Source: Desulfovibrio psychrotolerans
GTDB lineage: Bacteria; Desulfobacterota; Desulfovibrionia; Desulfovibrionales; Desulfovibrionaceae
Reading direction: 5' to 3'
Assembly (NCBI RefSeq): GCF_013340305.1
Contig: NZ_BLVP01000043.1
Coordinates: 124,001 to 188,000, forward strand
DNA: 64,000 nucleotides
In this document: one piece after another, positions 53,523-62,692 of the stretch
Numbering within the stretch: the first letter of the stretch is position 1
Layout: every line of letters begins with the position of its first letter
Position numbers and translations under genes: made by a program
Notes under the pieces: generated by a model
What the model saw: only the letters and a program-made list of their open reading frames with translations
Told to the model about the DNA's origin: nothing
Database searches by the model: none

Positions 53523-55529
53523 TCAGCGAAGAGGGGCCTGTTCAGCGTCCGGGGTGGCTGTTTGCGGGCGGTTAAAGGCCGCCGCGCCTTCCTTGCCGAG
53601 ATAGCGCACCAGCATTTTTTCCGGCGCGTCCATGAGGTCTATGAGCAGAAAGGCGTCCAGCGTGCCGAAGGCCGAGTCCACGTGAAACGCGCCAATTCTG
53701 CCGCCCAGCTTGAGGTAGTGCTTGAAGAGGATGGGCAGGCTGCGCCCGTCTTCCATGTCCTTGATGAGCCCGTTCAGCCCGCCGAAGCTGAGCCGGGCGA
53801 TATCTATGTCTTCCGTTACGCCCTTGGGGGTTTTCAGCTTTGGCTGCTTGCGCCCCGTGACCATGGCGGCAAGCTCCGGGTCCGTGTGGTGTGCCTGTAA
53901 GTAGCGCACCGTGGTTGCCAGCGTGTACGGGTTGAACACCAGCGGCAGGCTGCACGGGCCGAACAGATACCGCAGGCCGGGACGCCGCAGAATGTAGCGC
54001 CCTATGCCCTTCCAGAGCAGCATAAGAGGATTGTAGTCGCGCTGGTAGTCGGGGTGCACAATGGCGCGTCCCAGTTCCACGGACTGGCCGAATGCGCTGA
54101 AAAAGTCCTTCTTCAGTTTGAACAGAGTGGAGCAGTACAGCCCCTTGGAACCGGCCGTGGCGGTTATTTTGTCCACCTGTCCCAGCCTGTAGGCGCCGGC
54201 AATCTGCCTGTCTGCGTCGTTCCACAGGATAAGGTGGTCATATTCGTAGTCGTAGGGGTCTAGATCAAGGTCGCGGCCCGTACCTTCTCCCACCGGACGG
54301 AAGGTGGCCTCGCGCAGTCTGCCCAGTTCGTGGAGCATGTTGGGCATCTGAAAGGCCCGGGCCTCAAACGCGGTGTAGCCGTTTTCGCGCAGCAGCACCT
54401 GCTCTGCGGGCAGTTCGTCCAGTTCTATCAGCAGGCTGGCCGCAGGGCGGGGCATGGCAATGGGCATGGGTTGTGCGGGCTTGGGCAGCAGTGCCTTGGG
54501 CAGCAGCGACACAGGGAACAGGCTGCGTTTTTCTTCCTGCCGCAGGCTGTAGCTGCGCACCCGCAGGTAGTTGATCACGTCCTCTTCGCTGGCAAGTCCG
54601 TTGGCCCCGCTCAGCATGGCGGCGGGAATAATTCTGCCCACGCTCAGCTTTACGGACTGCCCGCGTTTCTTCAGCAGTTCGCGCGGCAAGAGCGCCGTGC
54701 GGGCCAGAGGATGCATAAGCCCCATGAGGTTGAACATAAGGCTGTTACGCCCGTGGAAATAGAGGGGCAGCACATCCGCCCCGGTTTTGCGGATGATGCG
54801 GGCCACGTTGCGGTTCCATTGCGGGTCCATGATGCCGCGATGGGCGGGCTGCAGGTGCGAGACCTCGCCGGAGGGAAACACCGCAAGGCTGCCCCCTTCT
54901 TCTACATGGGCAATGGCCGTGCGCAGGCCGCGTATGTTCTTGTTGCGGGCTTCGCGTGAGTCGAAGGGGTCTACGTCGATAACCACGTTTTTCAGTTCAG
55001 GAATGATGCCGAGCAGAAAGTTGGCAAGAAAGCGCATGTCCGGCCGCACGGGCAGCAGGGTTGCCATGAGCACCAGCCCTTCCAGTGCGCCGAAGGGATG
55101 GTTGGAAACCACGACCAGCGGGCCGGAACGGGGAATATTTTCAAAGCCCTGCCCTTTAAGCTTTACGCGGACATCCAGAATGTCCAGCGCCTCGCGGGCG
55201 AAGTCCAGCGGGTTGGAACGCTGCGTCATGCCATTGTACAGGGTGAAAAGCCTGTGCAGGCGCGAAAGGTGCATCAGCGGCGTTTTGATGGGCGCAAGTA
55301 CGCGCCGCATGCCGGGTGGGATGAAATCCAGCGAGAGTCCTCCCGTTTGCATGTGTGCCATGCTGTGCGCCATGTCGCTCTGCTGGATGCCCGTGGAGAA
55401 GGCAGCGGGACAGTCCGTGGAATATTCCGTGGAAAATTCCGGGGGCATGGGGGTCTGCATGGGGTGCAGTTCTTCGGACGAAGCGGGGGCGTTCTCCGTG
55501 GTGTTCCGCCGGAAAGCCTGATGCAGCAT
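53523..55529 (-). CDS. Two-domain acyltransferase, OlsF-like (PlsC domain plus OlsB-like domain)
   Basis: 668-aa protein. The N-terminal half (about residues 100-330) is a PlsC-type lysophospholipid acyltransferase with NHPFGALEG (the HX4D-like motif has E in place of D, as in OlsF/hemolysin relatives) and AVFPSGEVSHLQ. The C-terminal half (about 375-650) resembles the GNAT-like N-acyltransferase OlsB, with GRDLDLDPYDYEYDHLI, ELGRAIVHPDYQRDYN and LWKGIGRYI. The same order occurs in OlsF, which makes ornithine lipids alone. A start at 55529 is supported by GAGG; the first 65 residues look disordered. Ornithine lipids are reported from Desulfovibrio gigas, which fits, but the substrate is inferred. 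Confidence 0.78.
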   Translation of the reverse strand: MLHQAFRRNTTENAPASSEELHPMQTPMPPEFSTEYSTDCPAAFSTGIQQSDMAHSMAHMQTGGLSLDFIPPGMRRVLAPIKTPLMHLSRLHRLFTLYNGMTQRSNPLDFAREALDILDVRVKLKGQGFENIPRSGPLVVVSNHPFGALEGLVLMATLLPVRPDMRFLANFLLGIIPELKNVVIDVDPFDSREARNKNIRGLRTAIAHVEEGGSLAVFPSGEVSHLQPAHRGIMDPQWNRNVARIIRKTGADVLPLYFHGRNSLMFNLMGLMHPLARTALLPRELLKKRGQSVKLSVGRIIPAAMLSGANGLASEEDVINYLRVRSYSLRQEEKRSLFPVSLLPKALLPKPAQPMPIAMPRPAASLLIELDELPAEQVLLRENGYTAFEARAFQMPNMLHELGRLREATFRPVGEGTGRDLDLDPYDYEYDHLILWNDADRQIAGAYRLGQVDKITATAGSKGLYCSTLFKLKKDFFSAFGQSVELGRAIVHPDYQRDYNPLMLLWKGIGRYILRRPGLRYLFGPCSLPLVFNPYTLATTVRYLQAHHTDPELAAMVTGRKQPKLKTPKGVTEDIDIARLSFGGLNGLIKDMEDGRSLPILFKHYLKLGGRIGAFHVDSAFGTLDAFLLIDLMDAPEKMLVRYLGKEGAAAFNRPQTATPDAEQAPLR

Positions 55530-55792
55530 ACACGTTCCTCGCAGTGACAGGGTGGTGCGGCGGCCGGAAAATCCGTGCGCCGTTCCCTTTCTGTATGGGC
55601 GGAATGTGGTTGCCGCGTGAACAACCTGTTACAGTTACGCGGCAAAGGGGCGGGGGGTGCAAATGTAACGCAACCGTCCGAGATGCGTCACCCGTATGCC
55701 ATGCCGCAGGGTGCGCGGCGTGGCATATGCCGGGAACACCGGAAACCGTAGTCCGTTTCAGCAACCGTTCCCACCCATGCAAGGAGTCTGTC

Positions 55793-56170
55793 ATGACTGA
55801 GAGCCAACGCCGGGAAATTGAACGTCATCTGGAAGACACACTCGCCGCGCTGCGGGTGCAGGCTCATATGGATTCAACAGGTGATCTGTGCTGCGCCGAC
55901 GAAAACGAATTCGCCTCGCGGCTGAGCGAAATGCGGCTCAGCGTGGCCCTGCAGGCGCGCGTCAACGTCCAGATACGGGAAACAGAAGAAGCCCTGCGCC
56001 GCCTGGATGTGGCCGATTTCGGAACCTGCCGCGAGTGCGGCGAGGATATCCCCTTGCAGCGGCTGAAGGCCAATCCCACCACGACGCTGTGCGTGCACTG
56101 CCGTCAGGAACGGGACAATGCGCCGCGCCATATGGGAATGCCTGTGGCACAGGCGGGACTCAGAGCGTAG
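55793..56170 (+). CDS. DksA/TraR-family zinc-finger protein
   Basis: 125-aa protein with an N-terminal coiled coil and a C-terminal four-cysteine zinc finger (CRECG and CVHCRQERD, 17 residues between the pairs). Length and finger match the short DksA/TraR proteins that reach into the RNA polymerase secondary channel and modify promoter response with or without ppGpp. In the coiled-coil tip region no DxxDxA is evident (RLDVADFGTC follows), so it is not a canonical DksA. AAGGAG lies six bases before the ATG. It is monocistronic, divergent from the acyltransferase. Confidence 0.87.
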   Translation: MTESQRREIERHLEDTLAALRVQAHMDSTGDLCCADENEFASRLSEMRLSVALQARVNVQIRETEEALRRLDVADFGTCRECGEDIPLQRLKANPTTTLCVHCRQERDNAPRHMGMPVAQAGLRA

Positions 56171-56611
56171 GGACTGTTGCGCCTGCATTGTCCGTCCTGC
56201 CGGTGTAACTGCCCAAATGGGCAGAACGGGAGAAAGGGCGTTTGTGGGCGCGCTGCATGCCGGTCGTGCCTGTCAAGCCTGTAGAGGCTGTTGTGCTGTT
56301 GCGCCTGACGCTGCGGTCACATCAGGCGTATCAGGTGTATTAGGTGTATTAATCGGACCATACGTACCATCCGCATCAGGCGCATAGGCGTATCAGGCTT
56401 GCCCATCATGCCTGTCATGCCGGTCATGTCAGTCATGCCGGTCAGGCCAGTCTGTTATGACAGGTGCCGCTCCTGTATGCTTTTGGTGATGCTTTGGGCG
56501 CGTGCCACCATGGACGCATAGAGCAATTCTCCGGCATATCCGGGCAAGCCCAGCCTGTCGTTACGCCCGCCATGCCACACGCCGTAAGAGCATTAGACGC
56601 AGTATTTTTCG
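56171..56611. other. Non-coding region with 9-bp repeats
   Basis: The 567-bp gap before the binding-protein gene holds two 9-bp repeat tracts and a terminator but no supported gene. Tract 1, 56321-56356, has four units of the type atcaggtgt. Tract 2, 56407-56451, has five units of the type catgccggt. Confidence 0.7.
56321..56451. repeat. Two 9-bp tandem repeat tracts
   Basis: Units atcaggcgt, atcaggtgt, attaggtgt at 56321-56356, and catgcctgt, catgccggt, catgtcagt, catgccggt, caggccagt at 56407-56451, all at exact 9-bp spacing. Confidence 0.85.
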
Positions 56612-56640
56612 CCCGCCTTGCAGGAAAGGTGGGCTTTTTC
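56612..56640 (+). terminator. Intrinsic terminator
   Basis: gcccgcctt / aaggtgggc (one G-T) forms a 9-bp stem followed by five T. It lies 440 bp after the DksA-like gene and 100 bp before the binding-protein gene, so it may shield the latter from read-through. Confidence 0.75.
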
Positions 56641-56737
56641 ATTTGGTGATGAATACCGTATTATGGTAGGGAAAAGCCGTAGGCGTAGTGAGTGTTTATT
56701 TCAGTATATCCGGCACTGCTGTTTCAGGGGTGTGGGC

Positions 56738-57805
56738 ATGAAGTCCGGTTGCGCAAGTTCTGTCGGCCTGCTGGCGCTGTGTACAGTGCTGGCATGCTTT
56801 TTTGCCTTTGCGTCCCGCGTGGCGGCGGGCGAGAAAAAGGTTTTTATCCTGCACAGCTACGAGCTGGGGCACGTATGCGGCGGGCCGCAGCACGACGGTG
56901 CGTTGCGTGCGTTGCGCGAGGCGGGATTTGAGCCGGGCAGAAACCTTGCTGTGCAGGCCTTTGCCATGGACACGCGCAGGGTGAACACCACCCCGGAACG
57001 TATGCGCACGCAGGCGCGTCTGGCGCTTGAAGATATTGCGCGCTTCTCCCCCGATGTACTCATCACGCTGGATGACGATGCCTTCCGCACCGTGGGGCTG
57101 CAGGTGGCCAATACGCCGCTTCCGGTCGTTTTTTCCGGCCTGAACGGGCGTCCGGAGTCCTATTCGCAGCAGGTGCCGTGGCTGGAGAGCCGCAACCGCC
57201 CCGGGCACAATATCACCGGCGTGCTGGAAAAGCTGCATACCCTTACCGCCCTGAAGGTGCACCGCAAGATTCTGGGGCAACTGACCACGGTATACGTTAT
57301 CGCTGACTCCACCATTACAGGAGCAGCCTCGGTGGAGCAGGTGCGGGAAGAGTTGCAGGCGGAACCCAACGATTTTCTCTGGACTCTTTCTGTCACGGAC
57401 AGCTGGGAAGACTATCAGCGGCATATTCGCGGCGCATGTGCCAATCCCCGCGTGGATCTGCTGTATCCGCTGGCGTTGCAGCTTAAGGACGCCGCAGGCA
57501 GGGTGTACACCGCCCCGGAGATTTTGCGCTGGACAACGCAGGTGTGCCGCAAGCCCGACCTTGCCGTGAACTACTCCTTTGTGGAGCACGGGCTGATGGG
57601 TGGCGTGGGGGTGGATTTTGAATATATGGGCTGGCAGGCGGGCAGCATGGCTGCGCGTATTCTGAGCGGGGAATCGGCGGGCGAAATGCCCATGCAGGAA
57701 GCGCAACGCTACGCGCTGGTGTTCAATATGGCCCGGGTGCGCGAACTGGGCATAGAAATTCCGCAGGATATTCTGCTGGCCGCTGACCATGTGTACAATG
57801 AGTAG
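56738..57805 (+). CDS. Periplasmic ABC-type substrate-binding protein (TrpX-like family) paired with a sensor kinase
   Basis: 355-aa exported protein of the ABC-transporter substrate-binding family with the periplasmic-binding-protein-I-like fold (VFILHSYELGH at the start of the first domain, DVLITLDDDAF, VVFSGLNG, LADHVYNE-like end). A signal peptide with cleavage likely after RVAA. The frame is open upstream to 56618, but the ATG at 56738 gives the signal peptide and follows a GGGGTG stretch. No permease or ATPase follows; instead, 20 bp downstream begins a hybrid histidine kinase. The likely role is ligand capture for signalling, as LuxP does for LuxQ. Ligand unknown. Confidence 0.85.
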   Translation: MKSGCASSVGLLALCTVLACFFAFASRVAAGEKKVFILHSYELGHVCGGPQHDGALRALREAGFEPGRNLAVQAFAMDTRRVNTTPERMRTQARLALEDIARFSPDVLITLDDDAFRTVGLQVANTPLPVVFSGLNGRPESYSQQVPWLESRNRPGHNITGVLEKLHTLTALKVHRKILGQLTTVYVIADSTITGAASVEQVREELQAEPNDFLWTLSVTDSWEDYQRHIRGACANPRVDLLYPLALQLKDAAGRVYTAPEILRWTTQVCRKPDLAVNYSFVEHGLMGGVGVDFEYMGWQAGSMAARILSGESAGEMPMQEAQRYALVFNMARVRELGIEIPQDILLAADHVYNE

Positions 57806-57825
57806 ACAGTAAGACGATCATCACG

Positions 57826-60800
57826 ATGCCGCTCAGAAATACATTTCGTATTACGGACCGGTCCGTAACCTCCGTGCTGGTGGCGTCCACACTGGGCGTG
57901 GTGCTGCTGTGCACCATTGGCGTTCTTGCTGTGCAGCACTTCTCCTACTCCGCATCACTGCAGAGGCAGTTCCGCGACAGGGTGGAGGCGGAAGCCCGCG
58001 AAATGGGCCTGCATTACCGGCGCATGATCGGCGAGGCGCAAAGCCAGCTCATGGCGATGACAGAAGACAACGCCATCCGCGTAACCTTGCAGCTGGAGGT
58101 AGAATACCAGTTGCAGGAGCGCATGGCTCATTTTTCTGCCCACGCGCCGCACCTCGGCTTTTACATCCGCTCCGCCGAAAAGGAACGCCTGTATAGTGCC
58201 AGCCCGGAACCCGTGCCTGTGGAGGCGTTTGAGCTGTTCGCCCTTCCCGCCCCGCACGTGGGCAAGCTTTCTCTCGCTCCCGATGGCAGGTTCTATGTGG
58301 CCCTTACGCGCTACATCCGCAGCCGCACAGGTATTCTGGGTACGGCCGTGGCCATCTGCTATCTGGGCAAGGCTGCGGAAAGCCCCTACCAGCCGGATCG
58401 CTCCGGCACGGTGCTTGTGAACCATTACGGCGTGTTCCGGGAGCTCAGCACAGGCAACCCGGTTTCCCTGGAACTGCGCACCGCCATGCCGGACAGCAGC
58501 GGTCCCGCACTTTCCTCCGTTGCCGGGCAGGCGGGACTGCTGACTGAAACAGGCTTTCCCGACATGCTGTACCTTGCCCCCCTCAGCCCCCTGGAAGACG
58601 CGCGGCGCACCAGCCTGTATGTGAGCGCGGCGTTGCTGCTCACCACGGCGCTGCTCTGCGTTTTGCTGGCCTATTTTCTGGGGCGCAGAATAACCAGACC
58701 TCTCAGGGAGCTTGCCGAATCTGCCCGGAAGATAACGCTGGGCGAAAACCCGCCCCTGCTGCAGGGGGCCTCTTCCCTGCGGGAGGTGAACGATGTTCTG
58801 CATGCCATGGATGCCATGCTGGACAACCTGCGCAAGGCGGAGGAGCTAACGCGCTACCGTACCCTGTTTGAGGAGGTGGTGGACGCCATCTATATCTTTG
58901 ATATGGACGGGCGCCTGCTGGAATGCAACTCGCAGGCGCTGGCGCAGGTGGGCTGCGACAGGGAACGGCTGATGAAAATGGGTATTCTGGACCTGACAGG
59001 GCCGGAGTACCGCCGCAAAGTCTTGCAGGTGCTGGATGCCATGCGCAAGGCCCCTGCGGGCACCCGGCTGGCAAGCCGGCGGTTCGAGATACGCATACTC
59101 CCCGTGCAGGGTGCCCCCTTTCCGGCCGAGATACACAACCGCAAGATGCTCTATATGGGGCAGGAGGCCGTGCTGAGCGTGGTGCGCGATATATCCACGC
59201 GGCTGGCGGTGGAAGAAACCCTGCACAAGGCGCGCAAGGCGGCGGAAGATGCCAGCCGGGCCAAAAGCGGGTTTCTGGCTTCCATGAGCCATGAGATACG
59301 CACGCCCATGCACTCCGTGCTGGGGTTTGTGGACATGCTGGAGGCGACGCAGCTTACTGAAGAGCAGTCCGGCTATCTGGAGATGCTGCGCAATTCCGGC
59401 TTGCTGCTCATGGACCTTATCAACGATATTCTGGACTTTTCCAAGATTGAGGCGGGGCATCTGGAACTGGAGCATATCGAGTTCAGCCCCGAAGCCCTGC
59501 TGGAGCGCGTGCACGGTATGGTGGGCACGCAGGCTTCCCGCAAGGGGCTGGAGGTGATTCTCTATATTGCGCCGGATGTTCCCCGGAGAGTGGTGGGCGA
59601 CCCGACCCGGCTGCAACAGATTCTGGTGAACCTGCTCAGCAATGCGCTTAAGTTCACCGCGCTGGGGCATGTGGTAACGCAGGTGCTTGTCCGTTCCAGA
59701 ACAGAGCGCGAGGTTGTGTTGGAAATTTCTGTCAAAGACACGGGTGTGGGTATCCCGGAAACCAAACAGGATGTTATTTTTGACATCTTTACGCAGGCTG
59801 ATGTGTCTACGTCGCGCCAGTACGGCGGCACGGGGCTGGGCCTTGCCATTACCAGGCGGTTGGTGGAGCACCTTGGCGGCAGCATAGGGGTGGACAGCAA
59901 GCCGGGGCAGGGGGCCACCTTTACCTTTACCGTGGTGCTGCCCCTGCCGGGTGGACACCGTGCTTTTCTTGATACGCTGGATGGGTCGCGTGAGCTGGCG
60001 GAGCATCGTGAACTGGCGGCACCGGAGGGGTTGACGGAATCGGGTGAACAGCCCGAATCACCCGAATCACCCGAATCACCCGAAGAAGCATGTACCCTGC
60101 CGCTGGCGGGTCTGCATTTCCTGCTGGTGGACGGCAACGCCGTGACTCTGCGTTATCTGGCCCAGACCGTTTCAGATATGGGCGGCAGCAGTGCTTGTGC
60201 CTCGTCCATGGAGCAGGCCTACCGCCTGCTGGAAGACCATGTGCGGTATGCCAGAGTTCAGCATGATGCGGAACGCCCCGGAGTCAGGGACGAGGCCGCC
60301 ATGCCGGACAGGTACGCTTCCCCTCCGCAGCAAATGCACCCCGTGCCGGAGCGCTTTGACGTGTTGGTCATGGGAACCAACATGCCGGAACTGGATGCAC
60401 TCTCCGCCCTGCGGCACCTTGCCAGAATGGCGGGAGAGCACCTGCCGCCCGCCCTGCATCTGGCAGACCCCGGCGGCGATGCGCCGGGTGGAAACGCATT
60501 CCCTGCCACGCTGCCGGTGCTTATCAAGCCCGTCACACCGGGTCGGCTTGCCGCCACGGTGGAGGCGCTTTTCGCAAAATCCTCTGCGGAAGATGAGGAC
60601 GCCGTCTGCGCAGCAGCGGAACCGGAAGACGCAACGCGGCGCAGGGTGCTTGTGGCTGAAGATTCTCAGGCCAACCGTATGCTCATGGGCTTTTTCCTCA
60701 AAGACTCCCCCTTCATCCCGGACTATGCGGAAGACGGCAGGCAGGCCGTGCGTATGTTCCGCAGCCGCAGCTATGATGCTGTGATCATGGATATTCAGAT

Positions 60801-61029
60801 GCCGGGCATGGACGGCTATGCGGCAACGCAGGCCATCCGGGCGTATGAGAAGGAGCGGGGGCGTGCTCCGGTGCCCGTTATCGCCCTTACCGCCAACGCC
60901 TATGCGGAAGATAAGGAAAAAAGCCTTGCGGCAGGCTGCACAGACTATCTGGCCAAGCCCGCCAAGAAGCGGCAGGTGCTGGATTTGCTGAACAGGCATC
61001 TGGCGGGAACAGGCGCAGGCGCAGCATAG
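57826..61029 (+). CDS. Hybrid sensor histidine kinase with one degenerate and one intact receiver
   Basis: 1067-aa membrane kinase. Transmembrane helices at about residues 17-38 and 263-285 enclose a periplasmic sensor of about 225 residues. A HAMP domain, a PAS domain (about 343-455), HisKA with His489 in MSHEIRTPMHS, and an ATPase domain with [13 protein letters not shown] follow. The first receiver lacks the phospho-acceptor: the usual Asp position reads VLVMGTNMPELDA. The second is intact (VIMDIQMPGMDGY, then ALTANAYAED and KPAKK). The two are separated from the kinase core by a linker with a PESPESPE repeat. It is co-transcribed with the binding protein gene and has no partner regulator beside it. 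Confidence 0.92.
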   Translation: MPLRNTFRITDRSVTSVLVASTLGVVLLCTIGVLAVQHFSYSASLQRQFRDRVEAEAREMGLHYRRMIGEAQSQLMAMTEDNAIRVTLQLEVEYQLQERMAHFSAHAPHLGFYIRSAEKERLYSASPEPVPVEAFELFALPAPHVGKLSLAPDGRFYVALTRYIRSRTGILGTAVAICYLGKAAESPYQPDRSGTVLVNHYGVFRELSTGNPVSLELRTAMPDSSGPALSSVAGQAGLLTETGFPDMLYLAPLSPLEDARRTSLYVSAALLLTTALLCVLLAYFLGRRITRPLRELAESARKITLGENPPLLQGASSLREVNDVLHAMDAMLDNLRKAEELTRYRTLFEEVVDAIYIFDMDGRLLECNSQALAQVGCDRERLMKMGILDLTGPEYRRKVLQVLDAMRKAPAGTRLASRRFEIRILPVQGAPFPAEIHNRKMLYMGQEAVLSVVRDISTRLAVEETLHKARKAAEDASRAKSGFLASMSHEIRTPMHSVLGFVDMLEATQLTEEQSGYLEMLRNSGLLLMDLINDILDFSKIEAGHLELEHIEFSPEALLERVHGMVGTQASRKGLEVILYIAPDVPRRVVGDPTRLQQILVNLLSNALKFTALGHVVTQVLVRSRTEREVVLEISVKDTGVGIPETKQDVIFDIFTQADVSTSRQYGGTGLGLAITRRLVEHLGGSIGVDSKPGQGATFTFTVVLPLPGGHRAFLDTLDGSRELAEHRELAAPEGLTESGEQPESPESPESPEEACTLPLAGLHFLLVDGNAVTLRYLAQTVSDMGGSSACASSMEQAYRLLEDHVRYARVQHDAERPGVRDEAAMPDRYASPPQQMHPVPERFDVLVMGTNMPELDALSALRHLARMAGEHLPPALHLADPGGDAPGGNAFPATLPVLIKPVTPGRLAATVEALFAKSSAEDEDAVCAAAEPEDATRRRVLVAEDSQANRMLMGFFLKDSPFIPDYAEDGRQAVRMFRSRSYDAVIMDIQMPGMDGYAATQAIRAYEKERGRAPVPVIALTANAYAEDKEKSLAAGCTDYLAKPAKKRQVLDLLNRHLAGTGAGAA
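60052..60087. repeat. 9-bp tandem repeat in the kinase linker (4 units)
   Basis: cccgaatca three times plus cccgaagaa, encoding the PES tripeptide repeat between the ATPase and the first receiver. Confidence 0.88.
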
Positions 61030-61062
61030 CTGGCTGCCGTTTCTCACGGCCCGTTCACGGCG

Positions 61063-61578
61063 TTAGCGGAGTATCCGGCGGCAGGTATACAGGCGCGACT
61101 GCCAGTACTGCTTGTCCAGCGACTCTTCCCGGACCACCGAGCCGGATTTGGGGCTGTGCACAAAGTGCCCATTGCCGGAATAGATGCCCGCGTGCAGTCC
61201 GAGCCCTTTGTCCGCAATGCGGAAAACGACCACATCGCCCAGTCTTGGGGCATTGCAGTTCACGCTTGTGCCCATGGCGGCCTGTTCACGTGTAGTACGG
61301 GGAATATCGTGCCCGTGCGTGCTGTAGGCCCACCAGATGAGCCCGGAGCAGTCAAACCCCTGCGCGGGGTCGCATCCGCCGTATCTGTATGGTGTGCCTA
61401 TGACGGTGCGGGCGGTGTTCACCACGGCGGCCTCCTGTCTGGTAGGCGGCGGGTCGGCCCTGCGGGGGGCATAGCCGCCCGTGTGCGCACTGCCGCAGCC
61501 TGCCAGCAGAACGGCAAGGCACAGCAGCAACCCTAATCGGCGTCCTGTTGCAACGGATATGCGAATGTGGTTGTGCAC
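61063..61578 (-). CDS. NlpC/P60-family lipoprotein peptidase
   Basis: 171-aa cell-wall hydrolase-like protein. A signal peptide with lipobox LLAGC (likely lipidated Cys at about residue 28) is followed by an NlpC/P60 domain with catalytic Cys in FDCSGLIWWAY, His in LGLHAGIYSG and a third polar residue in HFVHSPKSG. Such enzymes cut peptide cross-links in peptidoglycan from the outer or inner membrane. Translation seems to begin at GTG 61578 with only a G-rich stretch upstream; no ATG in frame gives a signal peptide. Divergent from cysQ. Confidence 0.9.
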   Translation of the reverse strand: MHNHIRISVATGRRLGLLLCLAVLLAGCGSAHTGGYAPRRADPPPTRQEAAVVNTARTVIGTPYRYGGCDPAQGFDCSGLIWWAYSTHGHDIPRTTREQAAMGTSVNCNAPRLGDVVVFRIADKGLGLHAGIYSGNGHFVHSPKSGSVVREESLDKQYWQSRLYTCRRILR

Positions 61579-61814
61579 TGAAGAACCCCCGGTGGTTTGG
61601 CCCCTGCCCTGCCGGATTTGTGCGCGGGTGTATGCAGGGGCTTAACAGACTCCCGCGATAGGCGTACAGGTATGCAAGGCCATGTCGTTTGTCGTTTCGG
61701 CTTACGATGAGCGTCTGCGGTTCTGCAATTCCCGCTGCGCAGCAGCAACGGAGTCCGCCACAGTATGCCTGAGAATACACCATAACCCTGCTGACCGCAA
61801 AGGGGATACCCCGC

Positions 61815-62678
61815 ATGGCCCGTGGCCGAACCCGCTCCCGTCTTCCGGCTCAGGAAAAGAACCGCGCCGCGTCTGTCTTCCGCCTGCCGGATTCCATGCA
61901 GGCAACACTGCCGTCCATGCTTGCGGAGGTGTTTCCGCAACTGCTTGCGCTTGCGGTTTCGGCCGGAGACACCATTCTGCAATGGTATGGTACCCCGATG
62001 CCTGTACAGATGAAGGAAGATGAAACCCCTGTCACCCCGGCGGACGAAGCCGCCCACGCGTTGCTGGCGGAAGGGCTGGCGCGTCTGCTGCCGGGCATTC
62101 CCGTCATTTCGGAAGAAGGCGGGCTGCCCCCGGCCCAAGAGCGTGCCGCGTGGAGCAGGTATCTTCTGGTAGACCCGCTGGACGGCACCAAGGGCTTTCT
62201 GCGGCAGAACGGGCAGTTTACCGTAAACGTGGCCTATATGGATAACCATGTGCCTGTGGCGGGCATTGTCCATGTTCCTTTGCAGGGGTGTACTTACTGC
62301 GGCGTGGCAGACGGCGGCGGGGCGTTCCGGTATGAGGGTGGCCGGGCGGAACCGCAGCGTATACATACAAACCGCAGCGTGCCCGCAACCGGGCCGGTGG
62401 TGTTGCAGAGCAATGTGGATAAAACTCCGCGGCTGGACGCCTATCTGCACGGCACGCCGCACACGCGGCTGCGGGCGGGCAGTGCGTACAAGTTTTGCCT
62501 GCTGGCAGAAGGGGCGGCCCAGCTTTTTCCCTGCCTGCACCCCACATGGGAATGGGATACCGCCGCAGGGCATGTTCTTGTGGCGGCGGCAGGTGGAACG
62601 GTAACAGGTATGCGCGGCGCACCGCTTGTCTACGGCAAGCCCACGCTGCTTAACGACTGGTTTCTCGCAAAAGCGTGA
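61815..62678 (+). CDS. cysQ: 3'(2'),5'-bisphosphate nucleotidase CysQ-like
   Basis: 287-aa member of the lithium-sensitive inositol monophosphatase family. In CysQ it hydrolyses PAP, a by-product of sulfate assimilation. Metal-binding motifs are in VISEEGG, LLVDPLDGTKGF and WEWDTAAGHVL. The start at 61815 has AAGGGGAT upstream but gives a basic 27-residue N-terminal extension; a later methionine (MQATLPSM, 61896) is possible. The stop is 14 bp before the aminotransferase start, and translation is probably linked. Inositol monophosphatase activity cannot be excluded. Confidence 0.88.
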   Translation: MARGRTRSRLPAQEKNRAASVFRLPDSMQATLPSMLAEVFPQLLALAVSAGDTILQWYGTPMPVQMKEDETPVTPADEAAHALLAEGLARLLPGIPVISEEGGLPPAQERAAWSRYLLVDPLDGTKGFLRQNGQFTVNVAYMDNHVPVAGIVHVPLQGCTYCGVADGGGAFRYEGGRAEPQRIHTNRSVPATGPVVLQSNVDKTPRLDAYLHGTPHTRLRAGSAYKFCLLAEGAAQLFPCLHPTWEWDTAAGHVLVAAAGGTVTGMRGAPLVYGKPTLLNDWFLAKA

Positions 62679-62692
62679 CAGGAGAGGCACAC

